NCBI GenBank assembly: GCA_002431395.1
Contig: DJEU01000048.1
Location: forward strand, 1 to 59,341
Reading direction: 5' to 3'
DNA length: 59,341 bases
From: Lachnoclostridium sp. UBA5890
GTDB taxonomy: Bacteria; Bacillota; Clostridia; Lachnospirales; Lachnospiraceae
In this document: piece after piece, positions 16,495 to 25,529 of the stretch
Numbering within the stretch: position 1 is the stretch's first letter
How the letters are laid out: every line of letters starts with the position of its first letter
Made by a program: the position numbers and the translations under genes
Notes under the pieces: generated by a model
The model's database searches: none
What the model saw: only the letters and a program-made list of their open reading frames with translations
Told to the model about the DNA's origin: nothing

Positions 16495-18123
16495 ATGTTA
16501 GTCGCGGGAAAAGAACGCTGCATACGGTGTATGCATTTATTGGATGGAAAGGGGCACTGTGCGAAATGCGAGTTTGATGCCTCTTCTTATAAACAACCGA
16601 ATATGGCGCTTCCTCTTGGCACCTGTCTGAATGAACGTTATTTTCTGGGAAAAGTGCTGGGAGAAGGGGGATTTGGGATTACCTATGTGGCGTGGGATAT
16701 CGTGCTGATGGTTCCTGTCGCAGTAAAAGAATATTTTCCGAGCGGCATTGTCACAAGAGAAAAAGAGGGGCCGCAGACAGGGACGCTTCAGATTTACGAA
16801 GGAAAAAGTGAATTGGAGTTTGAAAAGGGAAAAGAAGATTTTTTGAAAGAGGCGAGAAGTCTGTCTCGTTTTATGAAACTGCCGAGTATCGTCTCGGTGC
16901 GCGATTTCTTTCAGGAAAACCGTACGGCGTACATTGTGATGGAATATGTCGAGGGCACAAGAGTGCGTAATTATATCCGGAAAAATGGAAAAATGTCAGG
17001 CGAGCAGGTGCTTGCGTTGATGGAACCGGTGATTCATTCATTGTGTGATATTCACAAAACGGGATTGATCCACCGCGATATCAGCATTGATAATTTGATG
17101 TTTGATGAAAATGGACAGCTGAAACTGATTGATTTTGGGGCGGCGCGAAATGTGGAACTGCCGGAAAATACGATAACGGTCTCTATCAAGCGAGGTTTTT
17201 CGCCCGAAGAACAGTACCGCGCAAAAGGAGAGCAGGGACCGTGGACCGATCTGTACAGTCTTTGCGGAACGATGTTTTTTATGCTTACGGGGAAAATCCC
17301 CGATGAGTCTGTAGAGCGTGTCTATGCGGACCATTTGGTTCCTTTGCAGCAGCGGGAGGATGTTGTTCTTCCGATGCAGGCGAAGTGTGCGATTGATAAG
17401 GGAATGGCGGTGCTGGCGAAAGACCGTTATCAGGACATGGAAGAATTTTACAATGAGCTGTATCCGGATAACAAACGAATTTCTTCTTATAACGAGGTGC
17501 AGCTGCCGAAATCATTTCGTGATACATTGACGCAGTCAGGCGTTTCCAGACTTTTTTCGAAAACGGCGATTCAGCGGGAATTTGGCGAAAATATGGGACA
17601 AACCGGGGTAAAGCGCAAAAAGAGAAAATGGATGATCGTGGCAGTGATTCTTGTCGCAGTGGCAGTCAGCGGAATCTTTCTCTATGAAAACCACAATTCA
17701 TCTGCCGATAAGGAAAAGACAATTCCGGTGAATGTGGCAGAGAAGACAGTGGCAACGGCGGTACCGACGGCAGATGTTACTTCGATACCTGCGGCGACTC
17801 CTGTGGAGGCGGCGTTTGTGGAAATTCCCAAAGTAATAGGAAAGACCTCTGTAAAGGCAAAAGAAAAATTGCAAAAAATGGGAATCCGGGTAAAAATAGA
17901 AAAGGTATATAACAAGAAAAAGAAGGGGACAGTTGTACAGCAGAGCATTGCGGCGGGAACGCAGGTAAAAAAAGAGAGTGTGCTCATTCTGACTGTCAGC
18001 CGTGGAGAGAAAAAGGTGGTTCAGACGGTGGCACCGACGAAAGCACCGGTAGTGACTGCACGGCCAAAGACGACGAAGCGGCCACAAAAATACGATGCTT
18101 CGTTGGACGGTTATTTGCAATAA
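16495..18123 (+). CDS. Ser/Thr protein kinase with zinc ribbon and single PASTA domain
   Basis: A 542-residue protein. In order: a four-cysteine ribbon (C9, C12, C22, C25), kinase domain with GEGGFG at 56-61, VAVKEY with K78, catalytic HRD at 193-195, N200, DFG at 213-215 and a SPEEQY substrate segment near 236; a basic stop and membrane span at 379-396; a Thr/Pro/Ala-rich external linker; one PASTA domain at about 441-503 (IPKVIGKTSVKAKEKLQKMG, GTVVQQSIAAGTQV); and a Thr/Lys/Pro tail. PASTA domains bind cell-wall muropeptides in related kinases. All catalytic residues look intact. The ribbon in front of the kinase is unusual compared with PrkC, and no PP2C phosphatase adjoins. Confidence 0.95.
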   Translation: MLVAGKERCIRCMHLLDGKGHCAKCEFDASSYKQPNMALPLGTCLNERYFLGKVLGEGGFGITYVAWDIVLMVPVAVKEYFPSGIVTREKEGPQTGTLQIYEGKSELEFEKGKEDFLKEARSLSRFMKLPSIVSVRDFFQENRTAYIVMEYVEGTRVRNYIRKNGKMSGEQVLALMEPVIHSLCDIHKTGLIHRDISIDNLMFDENGQLKLIDFGAARNVELPENTITVSIKRGFSPEEQYRAKGEQGPWTDLYSLCGTMFFMLTGKIPDESVERVYADHLVPLQQREDVVLPMQAKCAIDKGMAVLAKDRYQDMEEFYNELYPDNKRISSYNEVQLPKSFRDTLTQSGVSRLFSKTAIQREFGENMGQTGVKRKKRKWMIVAVILVAVAVSGIFLYENHNSSADKEKTIPVNVAEKTVATAVPTADVTSIPAATPVEAAFVEIPKVIGKTSVKAKEKLQKMGIRVKIEKVYNKKKKGTVVQQSIAAGTQVKKESVLILTVSRGEKKVVQTVAPTKAPVVTARPKTTKRPQKYDASLDGYLQ

Positions 18124-18145
18124 AGGAAAGAAATGAGGAGACAGC

Positions 18146-19486
18146 GTGAAATATCAGCGAAAAAGCAACCAGGGTTTTGACCGGTTCTTAATTCACGAAT
18201 GGCTGGGAGCCGGTGGAGAAATGTCAGCCGCAGAAGAATGCGGGAAAGAAATCAGAAAGCAGGCGTATCAGGCGTTTCGCAAGGCAGTAAAGGGAGAGAA
18301 ACCGGCAGATTTACATACGATGCGGCGATGGTTTGGACTGGAAGGAATTTCCAAACCGAATCGTGAGATGGTTTTTCATATCGCACTTTCTTTAAAACTT
18401 AGTGTAGAAAAAACCCAGGACTATCTTCGGAAGGGGCTGCTTCTCCCGGGAGTTCAGGTAAATGATTACCGTGAATTTATTTATCTTTATGGAATTGAAC
18501 ACCAGCTTGACTGGCAGATATGTCAGGATATGATTGTATTTTATGAGAAGCATCTTCCGGAAGCTATCAGTCTTTTAGATGAAAAATGCACGCAAAAATT
18601 GTGGGGGTTCTACGATGCAATTCATCATCTGGAACCAAAGGAATTTTTGTACGAGATGGGAAAAAGAGCGGCTTATTTTAAGGGATACAGTAAAAATGTT
18701 CTTGAGCATTATCTGCGTATTCAGGCGGAGCTAAAAGCATTAATGAGAGAAGAGGCCTCTGAAGATTTGGAATTTTTACTGCAGTCGTCGTCATTTACAC
18801 TATGGTGTGAAGACAATCATATAGCAACGGAACAGCGCAGAGAGGAAGAGGTGCTTTTACATTACCTTCATAATGAAAGCCGACATGCCAAGTCTTTTAT
18901 TTCCCGGGAAGAAATTGGAAATTTCCGGAAGTTAGTAAGAAAGGCATATGGAAAAGGAGTATACCAATCCGACATTCTGACAGAAATTTTTGCGGCGGCG
19001 ATGCCAAGTGAAGCGGAGAGAAAGGGAAGGTACCAGAATGATCGTGTGGAGCATATGGGAATCCACTTGATCTCGGATAAATATCTTTCAGATCTTCTTC
19101 ATATCGCCCAGCAGAAGGAACGGGAAATTAATCTTATTCAGCAGTTTTACCAGAGCCCACAGGAAGAACAAACGAAACTGAAGGTGAAATTGCGCCATCA
19201 AAGGCAGCGTTGTCATATTATTGAGCGGGAAGATCTGCTTCCCCTGCTTCACTATCTGGCACAGAAAAAATATACTATGAAAATAGACGAAGAAGAGGCA
19301 GGGTATCAGAAAGAGGAAGCTTTAACGTATTTTGTAAATATGACCAATACGGTACTGGAAGCCTGCCAGATGGAGCCGCTTGATCGGAACTACCAGCTGG
19401 ATGCCATTTTATTGTCTAGTTTTGAGGAAGAGGAAATGCTTTCTATATCGGATATGATTGAGGGAAAACCACAAAGTTTTAGTTGA
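18146..19486 (+). CDS. protein of unknown function carrying the kinase-linked module
   Basis: A 446-residue protein, GTG start with GAGGAG just upstream, 22 bases after the PASTA kinase stop. No named domain is evident overall. Residues 71-132 (LSLKLSVEKTQDYLRKG, YREFIYLYGIEHQ) match residues 80-140 of the HTH protein at 5936, also next to a Ser/Thr kinase. Residues before this could be a decayed helix-turn-helix (ADLHTMRRWFGLEGISKPNREM). The remainder is charged and helical, Glu-rich, with no membrane span. It is the last gene of the run before the glyS promoter. A role as effector or substrate of the kinase is inference only. Confidence 0.75.
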   Translation: MKYQRKSNQGFDRFLIHEWLGAGGEMSAAEECGKEIRKQAYQAFRKAVKGEKPADLHTMRRWFGLEGISKPNREMVFHIALSLKLSVEKTQDYLRKGLLLPGVQVNDYREFIYLYGIEHQLDWQICQDMIVFYEKHLPEAISLLDEKCTQKLWGFYDAIHHLEPKEFLYEMGKRAAYFKGYSKNVLEHYLRIQAELKALMREEASEDLEFLLQSSSFTLWCEDNHIATEQRREEEVLLHYLHNESRHAKSFISREEIGNFRKLVRKAYGKGVYQSDILTEIFAAAMPSEAERKGRYQNDRVEHMGIHLISDKYLSDLLHIAQQKEREINLIQQFYQSPQEEQTKLKVKLRHQRQRCHIIEREDLLPLLHYLAQKKYTMKIDEEEAGYQKEEALTYFVNMTNTVLEACQMEPLDRNYQLDAILLSSFEEEEMLSISDMIEGKPQSFS

Positions 19487-19511
19487 AATTATTCCCAAAC
19501 AATAGTAAAAT
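19483..19511 (+). promoter_or_regulatory. promoter for glyQS-cysS
   Basis: TTGAAA (19483-19488), 17 bases, TAAAAT (19506-19511), beginning inside the stop codon of the preceding gene. The leader is under 50 bases and holds only a small AGGTGC/GCACCT hairpin; there is no room for a T-box. Confidence 0.75.
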
Positions 19512-19564
19512 GGTGTAAGAATAATTTATAAAAGGTGCATCCGGCACCTGATTGGAGGATAATA

Positions 19565-20953
19565 ATGGAAAAGACAATGGAAAAAATCGTAGCTTTGGCA
19601 AAAGGACGCGGCTTTATTTATCCGGGTTCGGAGATTTATGGTGGACTGGCAAATACATGGGACTATGGAAATCTTGGTGTCGAGCTGAAAAACAATGTTA
19701 AGAAAGCCTGGTGGCAGAAATTTATTCAAGAGAATAAATTTAATGTTGGTGTGGACTGTGCGATTTTGATGAACCCACAGACATGGGTAGCATCCGGACA
19801 CTTGGGCGGCTTTTCCGATCCTCTGATGGATTGTAAAGAATGTCATGAGAGATTTCGTGCCGATCAGCTGATCGAAGCATTTGCAGAAGAAAACAATGTG
19901 GAATTGGACGGTTCCGTGGACGGATGGGACAAAGATAAGATGGAAGGTTTTATCAAAGAGCATTCCGTACCATGTCCGACTTGTGGAAAACACAATTTTA
20001 CCGAGATCCGTCAGTTCAATCTGATGTTTAAGACATTCCAGGGTGTTACCGAAGATGCAAAAAATACCGTATATCTTCGTCCGGAGACGGCACAGGGAAT
20101 ATTTGTAAACTTTAAAAATGTACAGAGAACATCCCGTAAAAAAGTACCATTTGGTATTGGTCAGATTGGTAAATCTTTCCGAAATGAGATCACACCGGGT
20201 AACTTTACGTTCCGTACCCGTGAATTTGAGCAGATGGAGCTGGAGTTCTTCTGTGTACCGGATACCGACCTTGAATGGTTCTCTTACTGGAAAGAATTTT
20301 GTATTAAATGGCTGCAGGATCTGGGAATCAAAGAAGACGAGATGCGTGTGCGCGACCATGACAAAGAAGAACTTTCTTTCTACAGTAAGGCGACAAGTGA
20401 TATCGAGTTCCTGTTCCCATTTGGCTGGGGCGAACTTTGGGGTATCGCAGACCGTACAAATTACGATCTGACACAGCACCAGAATGTATCCGGTGAGGAT
20501 ATGAGTTATTTTGATGATGAGAAAAAAGAAAAATACATTCCATACGTTATTGAGCCATCTCTGGGTGCTGACCGTGTGACACTGGCATTCCTTTGCAGCG
20601 CTTATGACGAAGAAGAGTTAGAAGGTGGAGATACACGTACCGTAATGCACTTCCATCCGGCTTTGGCACCGGTTAAGATTGGTGTGTTGCCACTTTCCAA
20701 GAAACTCAACGAAGGGGCAGAAAAAGTATTTGAAGAATTGAGCAAATATTATAATTGTGAATACGATGACCGTGGAAACATCGGTAAGAGATACCGCCGT
20801 CAGGATGAGATCGGTACCCCATTCTGCATTACCTATGACTTTGATTCCGAGGAAGACGGTATGGTTACGGTTCGTGATCGTGATACGATGGAGCAGGAGC
20901 GTATTAAGATCACAGATCTGAAAGCTTATTTTGAAGAGAAATTCACATTTTAA
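19565..20953 (+). CDS. glyQS: glycyl-tRNA synthetase, dimeric type
   Basis: A 462-residue class II synthetase that charges tRNA-Gly. The ATG at 19565 follows TTGGAGG; an upstream ATG in frame lacks a site. Diagnostic segments are GRGFIYPGSEIYGG at the N-terminus, the zinc-region CxxC pairs (CKECHERF, CPTCGKHN), RPETAQGIFVNF, and the motif 2 region GQIGKSFRNEITP, with an anticodon-binding C-terminal domain (PVKIGVLPLSKK). The single-chain alpha-2 type is usual in Clostridia. cysS starts 15 bases downstream, giving a two-synthetase operon. Confidence 0.97.
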   Translation: MEKTMEKIVALAKGRGFIYPGSEIYGGLANTWDYGNLGVELKNNVKKAWWQKFIQENKFNVGVDCAILMNPQTWVASGHLGGFSDPLMDCKECHERFRADQLIEAFAEENNVELDGSVDGWDKDKMEGFIKEHSVPCPTCGKHNFTEIRQFNLMFKTFQGVTEDAKNTVYLRPETAQGIFVNFKNVQRTSRKKVPFGIGQIGKSFRNEITPGNFTFRTREFEQMELEFFCVPDTDLEWFSYWKEFCIKWLQDLGIKEDEMRVRDHDKEELSFYSKATSDIEFLFPFGWGELWGIADRTNYDLTQHQNVSGEDMSYFDDEKKEKYIPYVIEPSLGADRVTLAFLCSAYDEEELEGGDTRTVMHFHPALAPVKIGVLPLSKKLNEGAEKVFEELSKYYNCEYDDRGNIGKRYRRQDEIGTPFCITYDFDSEEDGMVTVRDRDTMEQERIKITDLKAYFEEKFTF

Positions 20954-20967
20954 AGGAGTGTAAAAGC

Positions 20968-22383
20968 GTGAAGACTTATTTGTACAATACCCTTTCTAAG
21001 AAAGTGGAAGAGTTTGTTCCCAATGAGCCGGGAAAAGTGGCTATGTATACCTGTGGACCGACGGTGTATCATTTTGCCCATATCGGAAATCTCCGCAGTT
21101 ATATCATGGAAGATGTGCTTGAAAAATATCTGCGTTTTGCCGGATATGATGTAAAGCGTGTCATGAATATTACCGATGTCGGACATCTGTCAAGTGACGG
21201 AGATACCGGAGAAGACAAGATGCTTGCCGGCGCCAAGCGAGAGCACAAATCGGTAATGGATATCGCAAAATTCTATACGGATGCGTTTTTTGATGATTGC
21301 AAAAAATTGGAAATCAAACGTCCGGATGTTGTAGAACCGGCTACCAATTGTATCAATGAATTTATCCACATGATCGAGGTGCTTTTGGAAAAAGGGTACG
21401 CCTATGTTGCGGGTGAAAATGTATATTTTGATACTTCAAAGTTAGAAAATTATTATGTATTGTCTTCCCAGAACGAAGAAGACCTTCAGGTCGGAGTTCG
21501 TGATGATGTAGAAGAAGATGCAAATAAACGCAATAAAACAGATTTTGTACTCTGGTTTACAAAGTCAAAATTTGACAATCAGGAATTGAAATGGGAAAGC
21601 CCATGGGGTGTTGGATATCCCGGCTGGCATATTGAGTGTTCCAGTATCAGTATCAAACATCTGGGAGAATACATGGACATTCACTGTGGCGGTGTGGACA
21701 ACATTTTCCCACATCACACCAATGAGATCGCACAGAGCGAATCGTATCTGGGACATAAATGGTGTAATTACTGGTTCCATGTCAACCATTTAAAGACGAA
21801 TGGTGGAAAGATGAGTAAATCCAAAGGAGAGTTCCTGACGGTCTCCCTTTTGGAGGAAAAAGGGTATCATCCGATGGTATACCGTATGTTCTGCTTACAG
21901 TCGCATTACCGGAAACCGCTTGAATTTTCGTATGAGGCATTGGACAATGTGGCGACCGCTTATGAAAAACTGTTAAAACGGATCAAAGCGATTCCGGAAG
22001 AAGGAGAAGTAAATGCGGATCAGGTAGCTGCTTACCATGAAAAATTTGGCGAGGCAGTCGGAAACGATATGAATACGTCGATGGGACTTACGATTGTGTA
22101 CGATCTGCTGAAAGAAGATTTTTCCGGTGCGACCAAGAGAGCGATCCTTGCGGATCTGGATACGGTATTGTCTCTGGAACTTACCAAACCGTGGGAGGAT
22201 GCCGGAGAAGAAGTCGATGAAGAATTGAGTGCTTTTGTGGAAGGAAAGATCGCAGAGCGTGCGGCAGCGAAAAAGGCAAAAGATTTTGCCAAAGCCGATG
22301 CCATCCGCGACGAACTGAAAGCAAAAGGAATCTTAATAAAAGATACAAGAGAAGGCGTTGTCTGGGAGAAAATCGGAGAATAA
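20968..22383 (+). CDS. cysS: cysteinyl-tRNA synthetase
   Basis: A 471-residue class I synthetase that charges tRNA-Cys. It starts with GTG preceded by AAAGGAG. Signature segments: YTCGPTVYHFAHIGNLRSY (zinc Cys and HIGH-like HIGN), WHIECSSISIKHLG and the zinc-binding HCGGVDNIFPHHTNE, and KMSKSKGEFLTV (KMSKS loop). The length is normal. It is co-transcribed with glyQS; a hairpin follows its stop. Confidence 0.98.
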   Translation: MKTYLYNTLSKKVEEFVPNEPGKVAMYTCGPTVYHFAHIGNLRSYIMEDVLEKYLRFAGYDVKRVMNITDVGHLSSDGDTGEDKMLAGAKREHKSVMDIAKFYTDAFFDDCKKLEIKRPDVVEPATNCINEFIHMIEVLLEKGYAYVAGENVYFDTSKLENYYVLSSQNEEDLQVGVRDDVEEDANKRNKTDFVLWFTKSKFDNQELKWESPWGVGYPGWHIECSSISIKHLGEYMDIHCGGVDNIFPHHTNEIAQSESYLGHKWCNYWFHVNHLKTNGGKMSKSKGEFLTVSLLEEKGYHPMVYRMFCLQSHYRKPLEFSYEALDNVATAYEKLLKRIKAIPEEGEVNADQVAAYHEKFGEAVGNDMNTSMGLTIVYDLLKEDFSGATKRAILADLDTVLSLELTKPWEDAGEEVDEELSAFVEGKIAERAAAKKAKDFAKADAIRDELKAKGILIKDTREGVVWEKIGE

Positions 22384-22389
22384 ACGAAG

Positions 22390-22422
22390 AAAGCGAGGAG
22401 ACGTTGAATGTTTCCCCGCTTT
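22390..22422 (+). other. intergenic hairpin between cysS and response regulator
   Basis: A 13-base arm (22390-22402) pairs with 22410-22422 with one mismatch and one G-U, loop of seven bases. It is followed by a CCTTATATATAAGG palindrome rather than a T run, so it may be a processing or weak termination site. Confidence 0.5.
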
Positions 22423-22445
22423 CCTTATATATAAGGAGCTAAAAG

Positions 22446-23192
22446 ATGTTTCATATTGCCATATGTGATGACGAAAAAAAGTATTGTGAAGAAATGCAGC
22501 AAAAAATAAACCAATACGCTGAAAAAAATGACTGCGAGATCTGTGTGGATTGTTATTATAGCGGTGAAGCATTGTGGCTGGCTTATGAGAAACAGTACGA
22601 CATATTGATCTTAGATGTTGAGATGACGGGGATTGACGGAGTGCATCTGGCAGAAAATATTCGAAAGACCGACGAGGAAGTTGTGATTATTTTTTCTACG
22701 TCACACCGGCAGTATGCCCTGGATGGCTATCGTGTCGAGGCATCCGGCTATATTGTAAAGCCGTTTTCCGAAGAAACGGTAGGCCGGGAATTGGAAAAGG
22801 CATTTCGCAGAATCCGGGAGAGCAGTTATGATTTAACGGTTTCTTTTAATGGAGAAGTTAGGATGATCGCAATGAGCCAGTTACTATACGTAGAAGTGTA
22901 CCGCCATAAACTGATCTATCATCTGTCAGATGGAAGGAAACTCCGGGGAACCGGATCGCTGAAAGAAGTGAAAAAACAAGATACGAAAGATCTTTTGGTA
23001 CAGACACATAAGAGTTTTTTGGTAAATCTTATGTGGATCACGTCGTATCAAAGCAGTCCGCATCTTGTCTTTGTCAAGGGAAGAGAAGAGGGCGTTCCCA
23101 TCAGCAAATACCGGTATGATGAATTTGTAGAAATGTATATGGAGTATTACCGGAGAAAATTAACCAGACTTTCAGGAAAAATTGCCAGATAG
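22446..23192 (+). CDS. LytTR-family response regulator (AgrA-like)
   Basis: A 248-residue response regulator. The receiver domain begins HIAICDDEK, with LILDVEMTGIDG carrying the phospho-acceptor Asp and the conserved Lys in YIVKPF. A LytTR DNA-binding domain follows from about residue 135 (LLYVEVYRHKLIYHL, QTHKSFLVNLMWI, VPISKYRYDEF). AAGGAG precedes the ATG. It sits 21 bases before a GHKL sensor kinase gene and forms a two-component pair with it. No AgrB or AgrD gene is visible here. Confidence 0.95.
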   Translation: MFHIAICDDEKKYCEEMQQKINQYAEKNDCEICVDCYYSGEALWLAYEKQYDILILDVEMTGIDGVHLAENIRKTDEEVVIIFSTSHRQYALDGYRVEASGYIVKPFSEETVGRELEKAFRRIRESSYDLTVSFNGEVRMIAMSQLLYVEVYRHKLIYHLSDGRKLRGTGSLKEVKKQDTKDLLVQTHKSFLVNLMWITSYQSSPHLVFVKGREEGVPISKYRYDEFVEMYMEYYRRKLTRLSGKIAR

Positions 23193-23212
23193 GCAGAAGG
23201 GATAAAATACCT

Positions 23213-24352
23213 ATGTTTTTCTTTTTAACAATGATCATTGCGGGGGTAAGTACCGCACTTCCGCTGCGGAAAAAGCGAGATGTTTTCCTTGGTGTGGCAG
23301 CGATGGGAATCTGTGCTTTTATTGAATTTCTATGGTATTACATTTTTCGGGAAGCCTTTTTGGCAGAACCGTATACGGTGATCTGGGAGAATATCCACGA
23401 AAATAGTATACTTGGGATTCATTTTGAATTATTATATACGACGACGGCTCTCTATACATTCTTGCTGGGGATCCTGCCGCATATGCGTCCGGAGCGCAAA
23501 GGACAGTCTGCGAGGGCGTTTTTCGAAAAAATGAATATAGCGGTGTTTTCCCTCGTTGTACTGGCGGCGGGGCTGTATTTCCAGTATACGTTTATATACA
23601 TGGATGTATATAAGGTGGGATGCTGCTTTTTTCTGTGCCTGCTTTTATATGCGGTGATCCTCGTAATCTTTTTCAAAATTGAGAAGTATTATGAGATGGA
23701 AAAACAGCAGAAAGAATACGAAGATATGGAAAAGATACGGATGCGCCAGCTGGAATTTTATCAATCGAAAATGCTTGCCGAAGATAAGCTTCGTAAACTT
23801 ACCCATGACATGAGTAAATATATGGAAGCATTCGAAAATTTAAAGAAAGAGCAGCCGGGAGAAATACAAGGTTATATCGAACAATTAGCGGATTCCATGC
23901 AGTCAGTGGAACGCACGGTAGTTACCGGAAATGCGCTGGTAGACACCATTTTGATGGAGAAGGAAAAAGAGGCGCACAGCAAAGAAATAGACTTTCAGAT
24001 CATGGCGCAGACGACACGTTTATCGGAGTTTAAAAGTGTCTATTTATGTTCTATTTTTGCCAATGCGTTAGACAATGCCATTGAGGCATGCGACGGGGTG
24101 CCAAAGGAAAAAGCATTCATAAAAGTAGATATCACTTCGGCAGGAGATGGGGTGTATATTCTTTTTGAAAATTCTTATCCGGAAAACAAAAAACGTAAAT
24201 ATTTTGAAACGTCGAAAGAAGATAAATTTCTACATGGATTTGGTTTGAAAAACATACAAAACGGGGTCGAAAAATGCGGTGGAAATGTATCCATTCATAT
24301 GGGAGCCGGGGTATTTTCTCTGTCCATCCTGCTAAATGGGATGTCAAAATGA
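23213..24352 (+). CDS. GHKL-type sensor histidine kinase (AgrC-like)
   Basis: A 379-residue sensor. About five hydrophobic segments occupy residues 1-155, followed by a coiled coil and a cytoplasmic kinase region with LTHDMSKYM (candidate phospho-acceptor His), the N box FANALDNAIEAC, and the G box FLHGFGLKNI of the GHKL class used in peptide-sensing systems. AGAAGGGA precedes the ATG. It is paired with the LytTR regulator upstream. The five-span input region is smaller than typical AgrC, and no signal-peptide gene adjoins, so the ligand cannot be told. Confidence 0.93.
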   Translation: MFFFLTMIIAGVSTALPLRKKRDVFLGVAAMGICAFIEFLWYYIFREAFLAEPYTVIWENIHENSILGIHFELLYTTTALYTFLLGILPHMRPERKGQSARAFFEKMNIAVFSLVVLAAGLYFQYTFIYMDVYKVGCCFFLCLLLYAVILVIFFKIEKYYEMEKQQKEYEDMEKIRMRQLEFYQSKMLAEDKLRKLTHDMSKYMEAFENLKKEQPGEIQGYIEQLADSMQSVERTVVTGNALVDTILMEKEKEAHSKEIDFQIMAQTTRLSEFKSVYLCSIFANALDNAIEACDGVPKEKAFIKVDITSAGDGVYILFENSYPENKKRKYFETSKEDKFLHGFGLKNIQNGVEKCGGNVSIHMGAGVFSLSILLNGMSK

Positions 24353-24370
24353 CCATACAGGCAGACCCCC

Positions 24371-24399
24371 TTGCGAAGGAGAGGAAACATTTCTATAAT
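24371..24399 (+). promoter_or_regulatory. promoter for zinc-ribbon membrane protein
   Basis: TTGCGA (24371-24376), 17 bases, TATAAT (24394-24399). Confidence 0.6.
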
Positions 24400-24437
24400 G
24401 TAGAAAAAAGGGAAAAGTTCCCGGAATGGAGTATACT

Positions 24438-25043
24438 ATGAAATGTGATTATTGTAAGATTCATTATGAAGAGAGTGAGGGTGTCTGTCCGAATTGTGGT
24501 ATGACACCGAGAAAGCGCTGGGCTAAGATATTGTGCGCAGTTGCAGAAGTGGTTTTTTGGATGTACTGGATCATGATGATTCCTGTAGCTTGGGGAGAAG
24601 CAAGAATTGGGCATCCGGTGATTGCTGTGGTGGCAGATCTCCTGGCACTACCGTCGAGTTATTATCTGCTTCGTCGCTTTCTTGGCAGAAAGCATCGCAA
24701 TATGCTGGCAGGAATCCGTGCAGTTATGATTATCTTGAGTGCCTTGTTTTTTATCATTGGTTCAACCGGAAAATATCAAATGTCAGAATTTCATGTAAAA
24801 CAGATGGCAGAGAGCCATTTGAAAGGTTCTTTTGCACATGATAAAACGTTTGAATACGGAACATGTGAAAATATCAAATACTTTAAGGATGAAAATGAAA
24901 GTTATGTCTATTGGGCAGAAGTAACGATGTCCTACCAGGTGAAAGATGGAGAGGGAAATCCGGTTTCGAAAAAACAGACGGATATTATAAAATGGAATGC
25001 CACGAACGATGATTATGAATGGCATGGTATAAAGAAAGAGTAA
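24438..25043 (+). CDS. zinc-ribbon membrane protein, unknown function
   Basis: A 201-residue protein; ATG 24438 is preferred for its TGGAG site, though ATG 24426 is possible and adds four residues. It opens with a ribbon (CDYC and CPNCG), followed by three hydrophobic segments (about residues 32-55, 62-80, 93-115) and an external C-terminal domain with Tyr/Trp-rich strands (SYVYWAEVTMSYQV). The layout (ribbon, spans, external domain) echoes the protein at 2709 but the domains are not clearly related. I cannot name it. Confidence 0.7.
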   Translation: MKCDYCKIHYEESEGVCPNCGMTPRKRWAKILCAVAEVVFWMYWIMMIPVAWGEARIGHPVIAVVADLLALPSSYYLLRRFLGRKHRNMLAGIRAVMIILSALFFIIGSTGKYQMSEFHVKQMAESHLKGSFAHDKTFEYGTCENIKYFKDENESYVYWAEVTMSYQVKDGEGNPVSKKQTDIIKWNATNDDYEWHGIKKE

Positions 25044-25117
25044 CACAAGTATATAACAAGACAATGTCCTAATAAGAATGGCAAAAATAATAACTGCTTA
25101 TTTAAGGGGGTCAAGTA

Positions 25118-25411
25118 ATGAACGGAATGAAAATGAAAGAATTGTATGAACTAATCTCTCATTGTCACGAAGCAGAATTTGAGTATGATGGAATAACATA
25201 TGTATTACAGCCGGAAGTCAATAAGGAAAAAGCTTATCTCGTGATTTGGGATTGCACGCCTGATTCAGAAAAATGCATTGCTAAACACGAAATTAGTGCT
25301 GAAGGTGATATTCCCCTTGGAGTGATTGACGCTATTCTTTCAGATCGATGCTTTGACGGAAAAACATTTTTGGAAATCGAACAAGATGTTACCATAACGG
25401 TTATTTATTAA
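25118..25411 (+). CDS. small protein of unknown function
   Basis: A 97-residue acidic protein with a strong AAGGGGG ribosome site. Alternating strands and helices are suggested (FEYDGITYVLQPEV, YLVIWDC, FLEIEQDVTITVIY); there is no signal peptide, span or metal motif. It is probably a free-standing alpha/beta domain of a type often seen as solitary genes in gut Clostridia. It lies just before a bidirectional terminator, 75 bases after the membrane protein. Confidence 0.65.
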   Translation: MNGMKMKELYELISHCHEAEFEYDGITYVLQPEVNKEKAYLVIWDCTPDSEKCIAKHEISAEGDIPLGVIDAILSDRCFDGKTFLEIEQDVTITVIY

Positions 25412-25451
25412 CAACACAAGCTATAGAAATGAAATAGTGCTATTGCTTGTA

Positions 25452-25504
25452 AAAATAAAAGCATTTCATAAGTTGCTGGAACAACCATGAAATGCTTTTA
25501 TTTT
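25452..25504. terminator. bidirectional rho-independent terminator
   Basis: A perfect 18-base stem (25452-25469 with 25487-25504) around a GTTG/CAAC inner pair; A-rich 5' arm and T-rich 3' arm serve both strands. Confidence 0.9.
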
Positions 25505-25529
25505 GTCAGATATACTAAGATATTATCTA

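Noticed and set aside
19512..19564. T-box leader for glyQS-cysS
   Set aside because: Only about 50 bases between promoter and start; no specifier or antiterminator structure fits. The same applies to proS and ilvN.
19526..20479. Reverse 317-codon frame opposite glyQS
   Set aside because: Shadow of a highly conserved gene; no start signal and no recognisable protein.
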